Shown here one piece after another: positions 53,426-64,000 of a DNA stretch of 64,000 nucleotides. The position numbers and the translations under genes are program-made. Source of the DNA: Heterobasidion occidentale (Eukaryota > Basidiomycota > Agaricomycetes > Russulales > Bondarzewiaceae); NCBI GenBank assembly GCA_039111635.1, contig JBCAQO010000004.1, positions 62,001 through 126,000 of the forward strand, read 5' to 3'. The notes under the pieces are model-generated. The model was given only the letters and a program-made list of their open reading frames with translations, ran no database searches and was not told where the DNA came from. Numbering within the stretch: the stretch's first letter is position 1; every line of letters begins with the position of its first letter.

Positions 53426-54802
53426 ATGTCCGACCACTCCTCCCTTGATTACTCCCCTGAACGTGCCATGCTCATCAATGACGGAACTACCTCCTCCCCT
53501 TCAAGAAACCCCTCACCAGACATCATTCTGGCCGTGGCCAACCCCGACACTGGACGCCCTAGCCGAGGCAGCCACCCAGCGATTCCAGAAGGAATTCCCA
53601 TACCAATCGTTGTCCACCAGACCACGCTCGCCGTCGAAGATCAAACGAGTTCCCGAGCCTCACCCAGGTTTGAGAGAACTCATGACGAGCACGATGAAGG
53701 ACACCAGGAAGAAGGAAGACCTACTCCGTCAACGCCTCCGCGACCGACGACAGCGCTGGCTCAAGGAGACGCAAGGCAGGAAACGAGAAGCGGAAGAAGA
53801 CCGGGAAACCCTGTGGACCTGGAACCGCCTACAGTTGCTGAGAGAGGTATACAAGAACCAGCAACGGCTGGTGCATCGGCTGCCAGGACCAGAGGACCCC
53901 CTACCGGTAGTGGAGATCTGCACCCCGGAGAGCTGGAAGGGCTAGGAGATGCGCTACTCCAGCGCACCACCATCTCCGCGGTAATTCAGATGGCCACAGC
54001 GCTGGCCTTACAAAGGCTCGCTAACTTCTTCGCAGGGCAACCAGGGAGCGAGAGCGACGACATACCCCGACGCCTCGCTGACGCGAGCGACCAGGTCAGG
54101 CTTCTGGCCTATGCAGATGATCATAGGGCCGCCTCCTGGTATGCCCGAGGAAATAATGGGGCTTACGCCTTACTCATTCATCCGGACGAGTTCTCCTCCT
54201 TCATCAATCTGGAGCTCCTACCCGCCCTCATCTCGCGCACCGACACAAGACACTCCTCCCACGCCCATCCCGTTCGGATTGACCCATTCCGCGTCCAACC
54301 ATGGAGCGAAGCTAGCAGAGCGATACCGGCTACAAGTAGCCGAGACGCAACCGTCCAGACAGAACACGTCTGGACTACGGTTCAACGACAGGCACGAAGG
54401 GATCGAGAGGCCCCTCCTCCCACTTCTACAGGACAATCCACCGGGCAGGACGCCGGAGGCAGCAATGAGGAGCATCCTCCAAGGTATAGGAGAAACGAGG
54501 GACGGGGAAACCAGAGGACAAGGGCGATTCTTCAGCCCAGGCGAAGCAGTCCTAGAAGAACTCGACCAAGAGATTCACCGACTCCAAACCGTCCTCGAGA
54601 TAATCGAGCTGAAGGAGCGCATCCACACATTGGTAGAAGAACTCCAATCCGCCAGCGTCCGACTCAGCGAACTACTTCCTGGACTCGAGCGGAACTAGAC
54701 GCCTGGGACGAGGTCGAAGACGGCAATTACGACGACATCGACCCCTATTACAGGCCAGATGAAGGGTATGGGGATTACGGAGACATTGGCGGAGGATATT
54801 AG
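53426..54802 (+). CDS. Family B2 ORF3, long frame (458 codons)
   Basis: Uninterrupted here. First third Ser/Thr/Pro/Arg-rich and poorly conserved against B1. Middle (ISAVIQMATALALQRLANFF to NNGAYALLIHPDEFSSFINL) conserved with silent changes. C-terminus Arg-rich, then acidic and aromatic. The first third overlaps a different frame (53478-53945) that is better conserved, so the true product may combine frames. No domain recognised. It sits after Pol, behind a TATA box, as in family A. Confidence 0.6.
   Translation: MSDHSSLDYSPERAMLINDGTTSSPSRNPSPDIILAVANPDTGRPSRGSHPAIPEGIPIPIVVHQTTLAVEDQTSSRASPRFERTHDEHDEGHQEEGRPTPSTPPRPTTALAQGDARQETRSGRRPGNPVDLEPPTVAERGIQEPATAGASAARTRGPPTGSGDLHPGELEGLGDALLQRTTISAVIQMATALALQRLANFFAGQPGSESDDIPRRLADASDQVRLLAYADDHRAASWYARGNNGAYALLIHPDEFSSFINLELLPALISRTDTRHSSHAHPVRIDPFRVQPWSEASRAIPATSSRDATVQTEHVWTTVQRQARRDREAPPPTSTGQSTGQDAGGSNEEHPPRYRRNEGRGNQRTRAILQPRRSSPRRTRPRDSPTPNRPRDNRAEGAHPHIGRRTPIRQRPTQRTTSWTRAELDAWDEVEDGNYDDIDPYYRPDEGYGDYGDIGGGY
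53478..53945 (+). CDS. Family B2 overlapping frame in ORF3, N-terminal part
   Basis: From ATG 53478 (MTELPPPLQETP) to TAG 53943, +1 relative to the long frame. Charged helical product (KREAEEDRETLWTWNRLQLL). See 18407-18874 for the substitution pattern that favours this frame. Confidence 0.55.
   Translation: MTELPPPLQETPHQTSFWPWPTPTLDALAEAATQRFQKEFPYQSLSTRPRSPSKIKRVPEPHPGLRELMTSTMKDTRKKEDLLRQRLRDRRQRWLKETQGRKREAEEDRETLWTWNRLQLLREVYKNQQRLVHRLPGPEDPLPVVEICTPESWKG
54111..54698 (+). CDS. Family B2 overlapping frame in ORF3, coiled-coil part
   Basis: Same frame as 53478-53945, ATG 54111 to TAG 54696. It ends in the same leucine/isoleucine heptad pattern (VLEELDQEIHRLQTVLEIIE onward) as 19040-19630. 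The Met start is not proven. Confidence 0.45.
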   Translation: MQMIIGPPPGMPEEIMGLTPYSFIRTSSPPSSIWSSYPPSSRAPTQDTPPTPIPFGLTHSASNHGAKLAERYRLQVAETQPSRQNTSGLRFNDRHEGIERPLLPLLQDNPPGRTPEAAMRSILQGIGETRDGETRGQGRFFSPGEAVLEELDQEIHRLQTVLEIIELKERIHTLVEELQSASVRLSELLPGLERN

Positions 54803-54905
54803 ACAAGGGAGTTGAGGAACCCCTGGCCTTTATCATGGTGACGGAGAGGGAAGGACCCTCCGCACCACAGGTACCGGTTCCACGCACAGGACGCCGGAAC
54901 TAACG

Positions 54906-56628
54906 TCCTGCATGACGTTAAACCGTGAAAAGATAAGAAGGCAGGGGAAGTACCTGACCATTTTGCGTTGCAGCCCTCCGGTCTCAAGACAAGGACAAGC
55001 ATTCAACACTCTCGTTGTCAAGAGGTATTCTGACAAGCGAATCGGGCATCCCGCTTGGATCCCCAGTTTTACAGGGCCCTTTCTGCATTAGGAGGCCCTT
55101 AGGATTCACAACATAACCTTGGTACTGGTACATGAATGATGCATGAATATTGGGGAACGGTGGACCAACCTCGCTGTCAAGGTCTGACAGGTGTCTTGGA
55201 CGTCCCACTTTGGATCTCCGGTTTTACAGGGTCGTTTCCGCATTAGGGGGCCCTATCTGCGATGCAGGAACTAATGGCCGCACTCCATTAGTAACCCAAA
55301 ACGGAGAAATTACATCCGCAACGATGTAAAACTACGAAAGGCTTGGTCCGCAATGACGATAAACTAGTTACCGTCCGGAACGACGCTAAAGCTACCAAGA
55401 CCCTCGGAGCGTGGTTGTATTCTGGCGGACGGTGGAAGGGAGGGCCTCCACCGTTGCGGAACCCTGCCGACTAGGTCAAGGCGCTTCCATATTCCATACG
55501 CCCTACAGTAAAAGAATATGGGGTCGACACGGTTCAATTCCGTGCGAGGGGTTTGAGGACATGGAGCGGGTTGTCAGTCTTCCGACGACAAGACCACGAC
55601 TACTCCATGGCGCTCCCATTCTACCCTTGAAGTCCGAAGCAAGGATTCCGCTTCAAGGGCCAGTCAAGAGGCAACTGGGACCGTGCCTCAGTATATGGAT
55701 TCGTCCGCAACGACGATAAACTACGATCGTCCGCAACGACGATAAACTACGACCGTCCGCAATGACAGAAAACTACGGACGCCCTCCATGGCGTTAAACT
55801 GGGATTACCCTTTCCTTACAGGGTTGTGAGCAGTGTCCAAACATGAGATATGTTTCGACATTGCTGCATCCGCAAAGACGTTAAACTACCACTCCTTTCA
55901 GCATAGGAGATGTCGATTGACATCGTTGTTGACACCACGATGTTGATCTAGTCCGCAATGACGATAAACTACTTACTCCTTCAAGGATAGGAGTCGTGAT
56001 TGATGGCCACGGCCTTGGCCACCAATTAGTCCGCAATGACGATAAACTATTATCCCTTGTTCTAGGGATCGTATTGGAGCTAGAATTACCGTTTCTAGCT
56101 GCAATAGTCCGAAATGACCTTAAACTACCCTCACCCCGGAGGATTAAATCTATCGAGGCTCGGGAGGTTCAAGCCAGGCGATAGCGGACGTCCGCAATGA
56201 CTATAAACTAGTTGCCGTCCTTCATGACGATAAACTGAGCTGCCCTTCTGTCTACAGGGCCATGTGAGTTGTGTCAAAATAGGCCTTCAAGTCTATTCTC
56301 GCAACTCTAGAAGTTATCCGGTTTGATATAGTATAAACCGTCACCATCCTTCCTCAATGGGAACCCTGTCAAGATGGCTGTACTTGGTCTAGGGCCCTAT
56401 GTGCATCACCGATGAATGTTCCGGCGTACAGAAATGGTCTACCATCTTGTTTACAGGTACTCCTACGTTGGAAGATGGATATGTCCGCAACGACCTTGGT
56501 TTAAACTAGCAGGGCAGTCCGCAACGACTTCTGTATAAACTAGCCTCAGTCCGCGATGACTTAAGGATAAACTAGCCAACGTCCGCAAAGACGCAAAACT
56601 ATGGACGTCCGGCACGACGTTAAAACTA
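54906..56628 (+). repeat. Array of a ~20-nt motif separated by stem-loops, B2 (19 copies)
   Basis: Homologue of 19839-21477. Compared with B1 it has an additional unit near 55951-56030 (hairpins ACTCCT/AGGAGT and TGGCCA/TGGCCA) and an altered run of units near 55700-55780. Units have thus been gained or lost while the rest stayed aligned. Confidence 0.85.
55463..55552 (+). other. tRNA-like fold within the B2 structured region
   Basis: Same T-arm as in B1: CACGG (55528-55532), loop TTCAATT, CCGTG (55540-55544), with the 8-bp upstream stem CCATATTC/GAATATGG. Conserved without change in the paired bases. Confidence 0.45.
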
Positions 56629-57469
56629 CCAGGACATACCTTACGCTGACCCCGCATAATTACCGTCAAGGTGGATACCATGGTCTATTCAAAAGACCAT
56701 GGGGTTCAAAGTCTATTCTTCAAAGTCCTTACCTCGTGTTCAATACGCGGAGCACTGCTACATGCTTGCTCCCTTGTGAAAAACAAACACTGGACGAACA
56801 CTCAATCTCTAACCAGGACGGGCCACCGTATGGGGCTGACAGAGTTAGGGATCTTCAAAGGGGTCTTGCCGGACTCAAGACAAGTCGAGAGCCTTGTTCA
56901 CTCTCGATAGGTTGGTGGGCCTAAGCCTTTGTAAAGCGATCAACCCACACACCTGGAGTCCCCCTCGATACCGGAGATCAAGGAGATGAAGATCTATCCT
57001 GGAAACACTGAAGCATGGCCTTCGGCACTTTGAAAGAAGAACGACACACACCCATCCACAGACGAGTTTCTATTTCATCCTATAATCATTCGCACGACAC
57101 CTTTCTGCATCGTCGCCAGATGACACTGGCTTATCAAACCTACCAGGGAGCCCTGGTCGAGTAGCTGCCTATCGACTCTAGGAGTGTACTCACACAAAAC
57201 GTACGGTGAAGGAAGAACACCGAGGGCGACGCAATATTGTGGCTGGTATTGCTATAAGCCTGGATCAAACAGCTCAACGGAGAAGGAAAACTCCTAGGCG
57301 TTGTAAACGACGTAGGTCGGTCCTCGCCCCAGAAAACGCAGTAATATTGGGAAGACGCATCCCAATCTATTTTGACGACCAGCAAGCAATTGTACGTGGA
57401 ATGACGATGAAGCTCGTTTCTGCTTAAGCGAGTAGTCCCCTCAGGAGTTGGGACCTAGAAAGGGGGTAA
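56629..57469 (+). other. B2 distal 3' non-coding region and polypurine tract
   Basis: Counterpart of 21478-22311. The hairpin TCGAGAG/CTCTCGA (56885-56891 with 56901-56907) differs from B1 by a paired change. It ends in the same GAAAGGGGGTA tract before the LTR. No ORF supported. Confidence 0.6.
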
Positions 57470-58057
57470 TGTTATGACTTGACCGATCGGGGTCCTTCGC
57501 GGCCGTGTCTAACCGATGGATCAAGCATCACATGCTAGGCGGCTCCACTACGGAGCGTACATCAAGGTATTCGGCATGTCCTTAGGAGCCGACAAGACCG
57601 ATGGTTCTTCAAGACATCGGTAGAGGCTATATGAGAGGGACATGAGGCTCACAGAGTTCACACAGTAATATGAGAGGCATTCACATGCCATGGGCTTAGG
57701 GCTTACGGGTAAGCACCTCGTCGCACCATGATGGATCAGTGCGACTGGAGAAGTACAAGAGTAGGCGCCGGAGAGAAAGACAGCGGCCACAGCTCTCCTA
57801 GGATGGAAACCTGGAGAAGCACATGGACTCTTACCCTATACCCCATACAGTATATAAGGCCCATAGAATAGGCTAAGGATCTTTAGTCTATTCTCTTCGT
57901 TCCCCTGTATCTACGCATACAGGATTCTTAGAGCCAATTATTATCCCCTCCTGTATCATCGCCTGATACAGTCGAGACTTCGCCCACCACTCAGTCCATT
58001 GTGCGACCTAGGGAAGAACCTGTTACTCTTGGGTTACTGAACGAGCAGTTCGTAACA
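57470..58057 (+). repeat. Family B2 3' LTR
   Basis: 588 bp, about three differences from 47163-47750 (roughly 99.5% identity by eye). Followed by CCTCT, the right copy of the target duplication. Confidence 0.95.
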
Positions 58058-58062
58058 CCTCT

Positions 58063-58987
58063 TAAATAAGCCATTACTTAAACCTATCTCTCATACATAA
58101 TTATCATTTAAGTGTCTGATGCATGGGCACCCTCACACCTGCCCAATTTGGTGTACCAGCTTGTACATAGGTTTCCCAGACTCTTTGAGGAATATTTAGC
58201 CAGTATTCAAACAAATAACACTTCCTAGACCATAGTACATACTTACCAGTCTATGCTTATGTCTATTCTTTTATTAAACTTCATTTATTGTCTGATCAGG
58301 GTAATGGAACACTAATATCTATACTTCATACCTTGTTAGTATTATTTTATACTTCACTTGTGGAATTCCAGACCTGGCTGGTATATCTACTGATGCCAAA
58401 AGTTGAAATTTCAATCCTCAATATTTAAACAAGGGGTTTCCGGAGTCATATGCCATGCCGCTTATGTCAAAGTGCGGCATCCAACTGCAAAATAAGCTGT
58501 CCACTCCCTGTTGCCATAGTTGTAAGTCGTTGAATTTTCCTTGCTGTACACGAAACAGGTTTTGATTATATACGGGCTGGAATCTGCTCCCTTGCTTGAG
58601 CAATAGCTAAAACGGAGGAATATGAGTCCCAGGACGTCATAGGAGTAGACGGATGTATACTGTTCATACTGGACTCACTGTGCCTGAGCACATCTCGCAA
58701 ATTACTCCTACGGACGCCCCAACTTCAGTTAGCAGCGAGAACCGAAGGCATGAGCGTCATCTAAGAGTTCTTCTCTACCATCCATGCCTTCGATCTCTTC
58801 CCATCCGAGGACTGCACCGCCTTGCACTGCCCGCGGATCACTCACCTTGACAGGACATGTAAGTCCCAACGAAGGGGTCTCAAGCTCGGAGATATCGCCA
58901 CGAACATGGGAACAACACGGCATGAACAAGTCTACAGTTTTTGATTAAATAACCCAAACGTGAGTAGTCTATGTATAAGCACGCCGG
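58063..58987. other. AT-rich intergenic stretch right of B2
   Basis: Continues the AT-rich target region of B2. One minus-strand open segment (58603-58418, about 60 codons, FNDLQLWQQGVDSLFCSWMP) looks protein-like but is isolated and unrecognised. The last few hundred bases lie just 3' of adenylate kinase. Confidence 0.5.
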
Positions 58988-60110
<1,123 letters not shown>

Positions 60111-60770
60111 TTTTGCGGCGAGGACGTGGAGAGATGCGAGGAGGAGCGGCCTGAGAAACGTCAGACGAACCCAAATAAACAGGATATGTGACCGCCGGCC
60201 TCGGCGGAGTTTATGCGGCTTGTCTGCCGTTGGACACCGATGCCTCTCGGGCTTCATAAGACATTCGGCAGCGCGGCGGCAGTCTGTGGTCGTGCAATGG
60301 GTTGCGAGCCCTTTGCTCGACATGCATGAAGAAAAGAAAGCGGGCTGACGCCGACTCTCGCAGCGATTCTAGATTTCGTCGTCGAGAGACATTGTCTGGC
60401 CTGAGGTTGCCGCTGGATGCCGAGGGCTGGACACTGGAGATATCTGTGACGTACGTGACCCGATGGCCGATAAAATCGAGTGAATAAGTCTCCTCAAGCT
60501 CACTAGCTGTTCAAAATCCCAGAATGCATCCGAGATGTCATCAAATCACAGGAGCCAAGCTTTGACGAAGAGATGAATTTCTTTGAATTTTCGGAGGTGC
60601 AAGATGAGCGCGTCACGGTGACACGACACGACGCGGTTCAGCGCAGCAGCGTTATCTAAAAATAGACCACGCTCATTGACGTGGAACTTGGAGCAGCTGA
60701 GCTCGTCCACAGCTGCAGCACATCGTCTCCCCTCCCCCCTGGTATTGAACCAGCATATAACTCACTCACC
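60111..60770. promoter_or_regulatory. Divergent intergenic region between ADK1 and WBP1
   Basis: 660 bp separating two housekeeping genes transcribed away from each other, so it must hold both promoters. CT-rich stretches lie before the WBP1 ATG (near 60725-60740) and a TATCTAAAAATA sequence at 60654-60665. No other ORF supported. Confidence 0.55.
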
Positions 60771-62341
60771 ATGCTGCGCTCACTCTGCTCACTCCTCCTG
60801 CTGGGCATTGCTGCGCTGGCACAGGGCAAGTCAAGCACCGGCAACTCTGTCCTCGTCGTCCTTCAGCCAAGCTTAAAGAGAGAGGATTTCTCGATATTCT
60901 TTGGTGGTCTTGAAAGTGAGGCTCCCTTGACGTTTTTGCGAGTCTGCGTGGTGTGCTAACCCCACGTCAGAACAGGGATACGACCTGACATTCCGTGCTC
61001 CAAAGGACGAAAGCCCTCGTCTCATCCAGGATGATATACCCTCCTTCGCACACGTCATCCTGTTTGCCCCGGATACCAAAAGTAGGTGTCTCCAGACTCC
61101 CTACACGTCCTACTACGCGTTTACGCCTCTTTGCGTACAGCATTCGCGCAGGACATCACCCCCCAATCCCTAATCACGCTGCTCTCCTCCAATACCAACC
61201 TCCTCATCGCCCTCTCCCCCAAACAATCCCCTTTCACCTCCTTGGCCTCCGAATTCTCTCTCATCCTACCCCCACCCGGCACCCCGCTCGTCTCGCACTT
61301 CCCAGAACGCAGCACCAACGTCACCACCATTCCCATCCCCGTCCCGCCGCACCCCATCCTCACCCCGCAAACCGCGCCCATCTGGTTCTCCGGCGTGCCC
61401 CACGCGTTCGGAAACAACCCGCTCCTGTTCCCCATTCTCAAGGCGCCGGCGGAAAGTTTTGCTGCGGACTCGACTGCGGACTCGGCCGCGGACACGCTCG
61501 TCGAGGCGGCGGAGAAGGGCGGCGAGGGTTTGTGGGCCGGCAGCGCGCTCGGTGTCGTCACTGGCTTCCAGACGCGCGACGGGTCGCGCGCGATGTGGGC
61601 CGGGGGTGTCGAACTGTTCTCAAACGAATTCATAACGAAGGAGATTTCCAAGTGCGTGTCTTGCCTGAGGATGTCTTGTCGTGTGGATTGCTTACCTGGG
61701 ATGTAGGGGCGTCAAGTCCGGCAACGAACAATTCGCAAAGGATATTACGGCTTGGACGTTCCAGGAGAAGCTCGTTCTCAGGATAGACAGCACCGCGCAC
61801 CATCTTTTGAACGAGACGGAGCCCCGTGAGCACTACACGATCAAGGACCAAATCGTAAGCTCAACCCGACACCATATTTTCCCTATTCTGCATATCAATG
61901 ACGCTTTTACTTGCCTCGAACCCTCAGGTCTACGACGCATACGTGTCCCAATACAACGCAAAGACATCCGCATGGGAGCCCTACTCCGGCTTCACCGACC
62001 TGCAGCTCGAGTTCACAATGCTTGATCCGCACATCCGCACCGCGCTGCCTGCCGTCCCTGGCGTGCCCGGAAAGTACTCCGTCACGTTCCGCGCGCCCGA
62101 CCGGCACGGCGTGTTTAAATTCGTCGTCGACTACAAGCGCCACGGCTGGACGTTCCTCGCCAGCTCGACGACCGTTCCCGTCGTCCCGCCGCGCCATGAT
62201 GGGTACCCGCGCTTCTTGAGCGCCGCGTGGCCGTACTATGCGGGGGCCATCAGCACGAGCGTGGGCTTTTTGCTGTTCTCGGCGCTTTGGCTCGCGGGAG
62301 ACGACAGAAGCGCTAAGAAGGGCGGCGCGAAAACGGAGTAA
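60771..62341 (+). CDS. WBP1: Oligosaccharyltransferase 48-kDa subunit (WBP1/OST48), 5 exons, 442 aa
   Basis: Essential subunit of the ER oligosaccharyltransferase that transfers glycans to Asn in nascent proteins. Exons: 60771-60915, 60971-61081, 61141-61651, 61707-61854, 61928-62341; introns 55-73 nt, GT-AG, phases consistent. Residues 1-18 form a signal peptide (LRSLCSLLLLGIAALAQG). The mature part begins with VLVVLQPSLKREDFSIFFGG and the GIFT-like luminal region (FAPDTK...FAQDITPQSLITLL). Later marks are WAGGVELFSNEFI, FTAWTF-like and YSVTFRAPDRHGVFKFVVDY. One transmembrane helix lies at about 409-430, then a short basic cytosolic tail ...KKGGAKTE. The tail has Lys at -3 but not at -4 or -5, so the classic dilysine retrieval signal is incomplete. 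Length is normal for the family. Confidence 0.95.
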
Positions 62342-62703
62342 TGGAGACGCGGCGGTCAGGTCTGAGTCTGGCATATCTGCTTTGGCAATATGTATATTTA
62401 TCAAAAAGAGGTGATACTCATCAAGCAGTCGTGAGCCGGTATCTACTCGGTCGAACCAAAGTAAAGCTACAACACATCCTCCATACTCAGGGGAAGAAAG
62501 GTACGTACTGCATTGCCGTGACTTCGTTAGAGGACCTGCGTAAGGATGTAAGGAAATCAGTATCCATTCATGAGAGGCAGAAGGACAATGAAGAACTCAC
62601 CGGGGGCGGGTCAGATCACGCCCCCGAGTCAGCAAGATGATTCTAAAATCAGAAATCGTGGAACATAGCTGTATCCTCGTCTCGGACGAGACGGACCCCT
62701 TCG
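62342..62703. other. No supported gene
   Basis: 3' flank of WBP1. A 99-codon plus-strand frame starting at 62341 overlaps the WBP1 stop and has no protein-like features. Confidence 0.5.
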
Positions 62704-63147
62704 CTATTGAGCATCCTCGTGCGGCGGCTTGATCCCTGGAGAGAAACCTGAACAAACGTCATCACGTCCCGCTCTCACCCATCCCCGCAACTGAATCCCC
62801 GGGCCAGAGGGACCCAACGGCAGGCAAAGATAACAGAAGGCGCGGTTGGTGGTCCTGTTCGTCCATCCGGCACCTCGCGCGTGAGTGCGATGCTTACTAT
62901 CCGACGAGTTTGGAAGGCTTACTGGGCTGTACTCCAAGTCACGCTTGACTGACGGCGGGCGATCCATGACGTGCAGCTCTTGCCCGAGACGGTTACCGAA
63001 TCCCCGGCCGGGGAGATCCAACGACAGTCCGAAACAAGAGAAGACGCATTTCGTGGCCCTGCTCATTGCGTCAGTATCGTGCCGTTGATCAGATGGGCGA
63101 GAGACGCACCAGGTCAGATTCCTTTCATATTTGCGTTCGTCCTCCAA
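62704..63147 (-). CDS. Hypothetical ORF, possibly 3' exon of the edge gene
   Basis: 147-codon minus-strand frame with no known domain. Part of it (about 62990-63130) is a diverged copy of 63238-63390, so it may derive from duplication of an exon of the next gene. Basic and Pro/Gly-rich; could equally be non-coding. Confidence 0.25.
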   Translation of the reverse strand: MEDERKYERNLTWCVSRPSDQRHDTDAMSRATKCVFSCFGLSLDLPGRGFGNRLGQELHVMDRPPSVKRDLEYSPVSLPNSSDSKHRTHARGAGWTNRTTNRAFCYLCLPLGPSGPGIQLRGWVRAGRDDVCSGFSPGIKPPHEDAQ

Positions 63148-63252
63148 TACTTACCCCAGTCCAATTGAAAACCCACCCAACACCTCCGCGCTTTAAAAAA
63201 CAATAGACGTGAGCATTCCAGGCGAAACTTGAACGACTCTTGCCAGCGACCG

Positions 63253-63990
63253 TTACGGAACCCGAGGCCGAGGAGATTGATCGACAGTCCAAGAGAAAAG
63301 AAGACGCATTCCGTCGCCCTGCCCATCATCGTCAGTATCCCGGTCGGTCAGCAGTTCATAGTGGCACAGCGAGCGCACCAGGTCATTCTCGCTGCGATTG
63401 AACGATGGAACGAACACACTGACCACCCATCGTCGAACGGAGCCGGTTTGGATGGGCTTGACGTGGATTATCGCCTTTCGCCGAGATCGTGCCTTGAGCT
63501 TACCCTGTCCTGGACTTCGCGGGTCGTCGGGTTCGAAATCGGCCTCGTCGTGTAGCCTCTCCAATCCCATCAAGAAACTCCGTTTAGGGGACCTTGCGGG
63601 TGTGGTCCGTCGCTGTAGGGTGTCGGTGGTCCAGAATAGGTCGTCCTCGTCGCTGTTCCTGGATCGGGCGTGCTTTTCCGTCCCTTTACCTTGCGGTGAC
63701 TCCTCCGGCTTGACACATTGCACCTCGCTCACAACAGCCCCCTCGCACGCAACAGCATCCTCACCATCAACCGCAGCAGCCGCAGCAACCGCCTCGACCT
63801 GATCCACCGACTCGACAGCCACCACGTCGTTCTCAACCGTCGCCTCAACCCCACCCTCGACCGCAGCCTCGACTTCAACCACCGGCGTCGCCTCGGGCAC
63901 CTGGACAAGGCCAATGGAGGACAAGAGAGAAGCATACTCACGAGTGAACCGGCGCCGGATCATCCTCTCTGTGCGCGCAATGCTGGCCAT
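63253..63990 (-). CDS. Hypothetical protein, low complexity, near the window edge
   Basis: 245-codon minus-strand ORF from ATG 63990 (MASIARTERMIRRRFTREYA). After a basic helical start it has a long Val/Glu/Ala-rich tract (about residues 32-90), a Ser/Asp/Glu part (RNSDEDDLFWTTDTL) and a basic, hydrophobic end (RRWVVSVFVPSF). Only 10 bp of upstream sequence is present, so earlier exons are possible. No family recognised. The high GC and codon bias resemble the neighbouring WBP1 more than the transposons. Confidence 0.5.
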   Translation of the reverse strand: MASIARTERMIRRRFTREYASLLSSIGLVQVPEATPVVEVEAAVEGGVEATVENDVVAVESVDQVEAVAAAAAVDGEDAVACEGAVVSEVQCVKPEESPQGKGTEKHARSRNSDEDDLFWTTDTLQRRTTPARSPKRSFLMGLERLHDEADFEPDDPRSPGQGKLKARSRRKAIIHVKPIQTGSVRRWVVSVFVPSFNRSENDLVRSLCHYELLTDRDTDDDGQGDGMRLLFSWTVDQSPRPRVP

Positions 63991-64000
63991 CGCCGCTTGA

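Larger units (their letters stand above)
47163..58057 (+). mobile_element. Family B Ty3/Gypsy chromovirus retrotransposon, copy B2
   Basis: A 10,895-bp element with 588-bp LTRs that differ at about three positions, and a perfect target duplication CCTCT (47158-47162 and 58058-58062). It is therefore a recent insertion that has kept its site. Gag and ORF3 are open; Pol has a one-base deletion and a nonsense codon. Confidence 0.97.

Noticed and set aside
62341..62640. 99-codon ORF after WBP1
   Set aside because: It overlaps the WBP1 stop, has no good start context and no protein-like features.

Overview
This looks like a nuclear scaffold of a basidiomycete mushroom (Agaricomycetes). Intact host genes have 4 to 5 exons with short GT-AG introns. 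Two typical mushroom-amplified families are present (a RecQ-like helicase and a DUF6589 protein). Most of the window is occupied by Ty3/Gypsy LTR retrotransposons with C-terminal chromodomains. A run of 100 Ns at 3282-3381 is an assembly gap.

Retroelements. I name three families locally. Family A (LTR ~845 bp, TGTTAGG...CCTAACA) has a minus-strand piece (1-3281), a large copy (3382-12083, cut by family B), two nested solo LTRs (29691-31386) and an internally deleted copy (39118-46343). Family B (LTR ~590 bp, TGTTATGAC...CGTAACA) has two nearly complete copies, B1 (12084-22902) and B2 (47163-58057, flanked by the 5-bp duplication CCTCT), plus one isolated LTR (40310-40918) and a 74-bp LTR fragment (39044-39117). 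Family C is represented by two ~1.08-kb LTR-like insertions (42452-43526, 43841-44924), each with a 4-bp duplication. A and B share a plan: LTR, Gag, Pol in the -1 frame (protease, RT, RNase H, integrase, chromodomain), then a TATA box and an extra 3' ORF. Both carry a sequence just behind the 5' LTR that is complementary to the predicted RNA 5' end, as in Tf1-type self-priming elements. Family A adds a small one-helix membrane ORF between Pol and ORF3, and its ORF3 has a second zinc knuckle. Family B adds a 2.5-kb non-coding 3' region built of small stem-loops separated by a repeated ~20-nt motif, with base changes between B1 and B2 that preserve pairing.

Decayed gene block (22903-34142). 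A RecQ-like helicase pseudogene (+) and a DUF6589 pseudogene (-) lie tail to tail, their stop codons sharing one TGATCA. A 39-bp inverted repeat sits about 150 bp upstream of each gene. The DUF6589 gene is interrupted by the nested solo LTRs, whose removal restores the frame. Next comes the C-terminal part of a GCN5 acetyltransferase pseudogene with a readable bromodomain.

Host-like genes. On the minus strand are an intact 263-codon ORF (34938-35729) and a two-exon nucleotidyltransferase-fold gene (36023-36677). The right end is ordinary gene space: adenylate kinase (58988-60110, minus, 4 exons), a divergent intergenic region, the oligosaccharyltransferase subunit WBP1/OST48 (60771-62341, plus, 5 exons), and a hypothetical gene at the edge.
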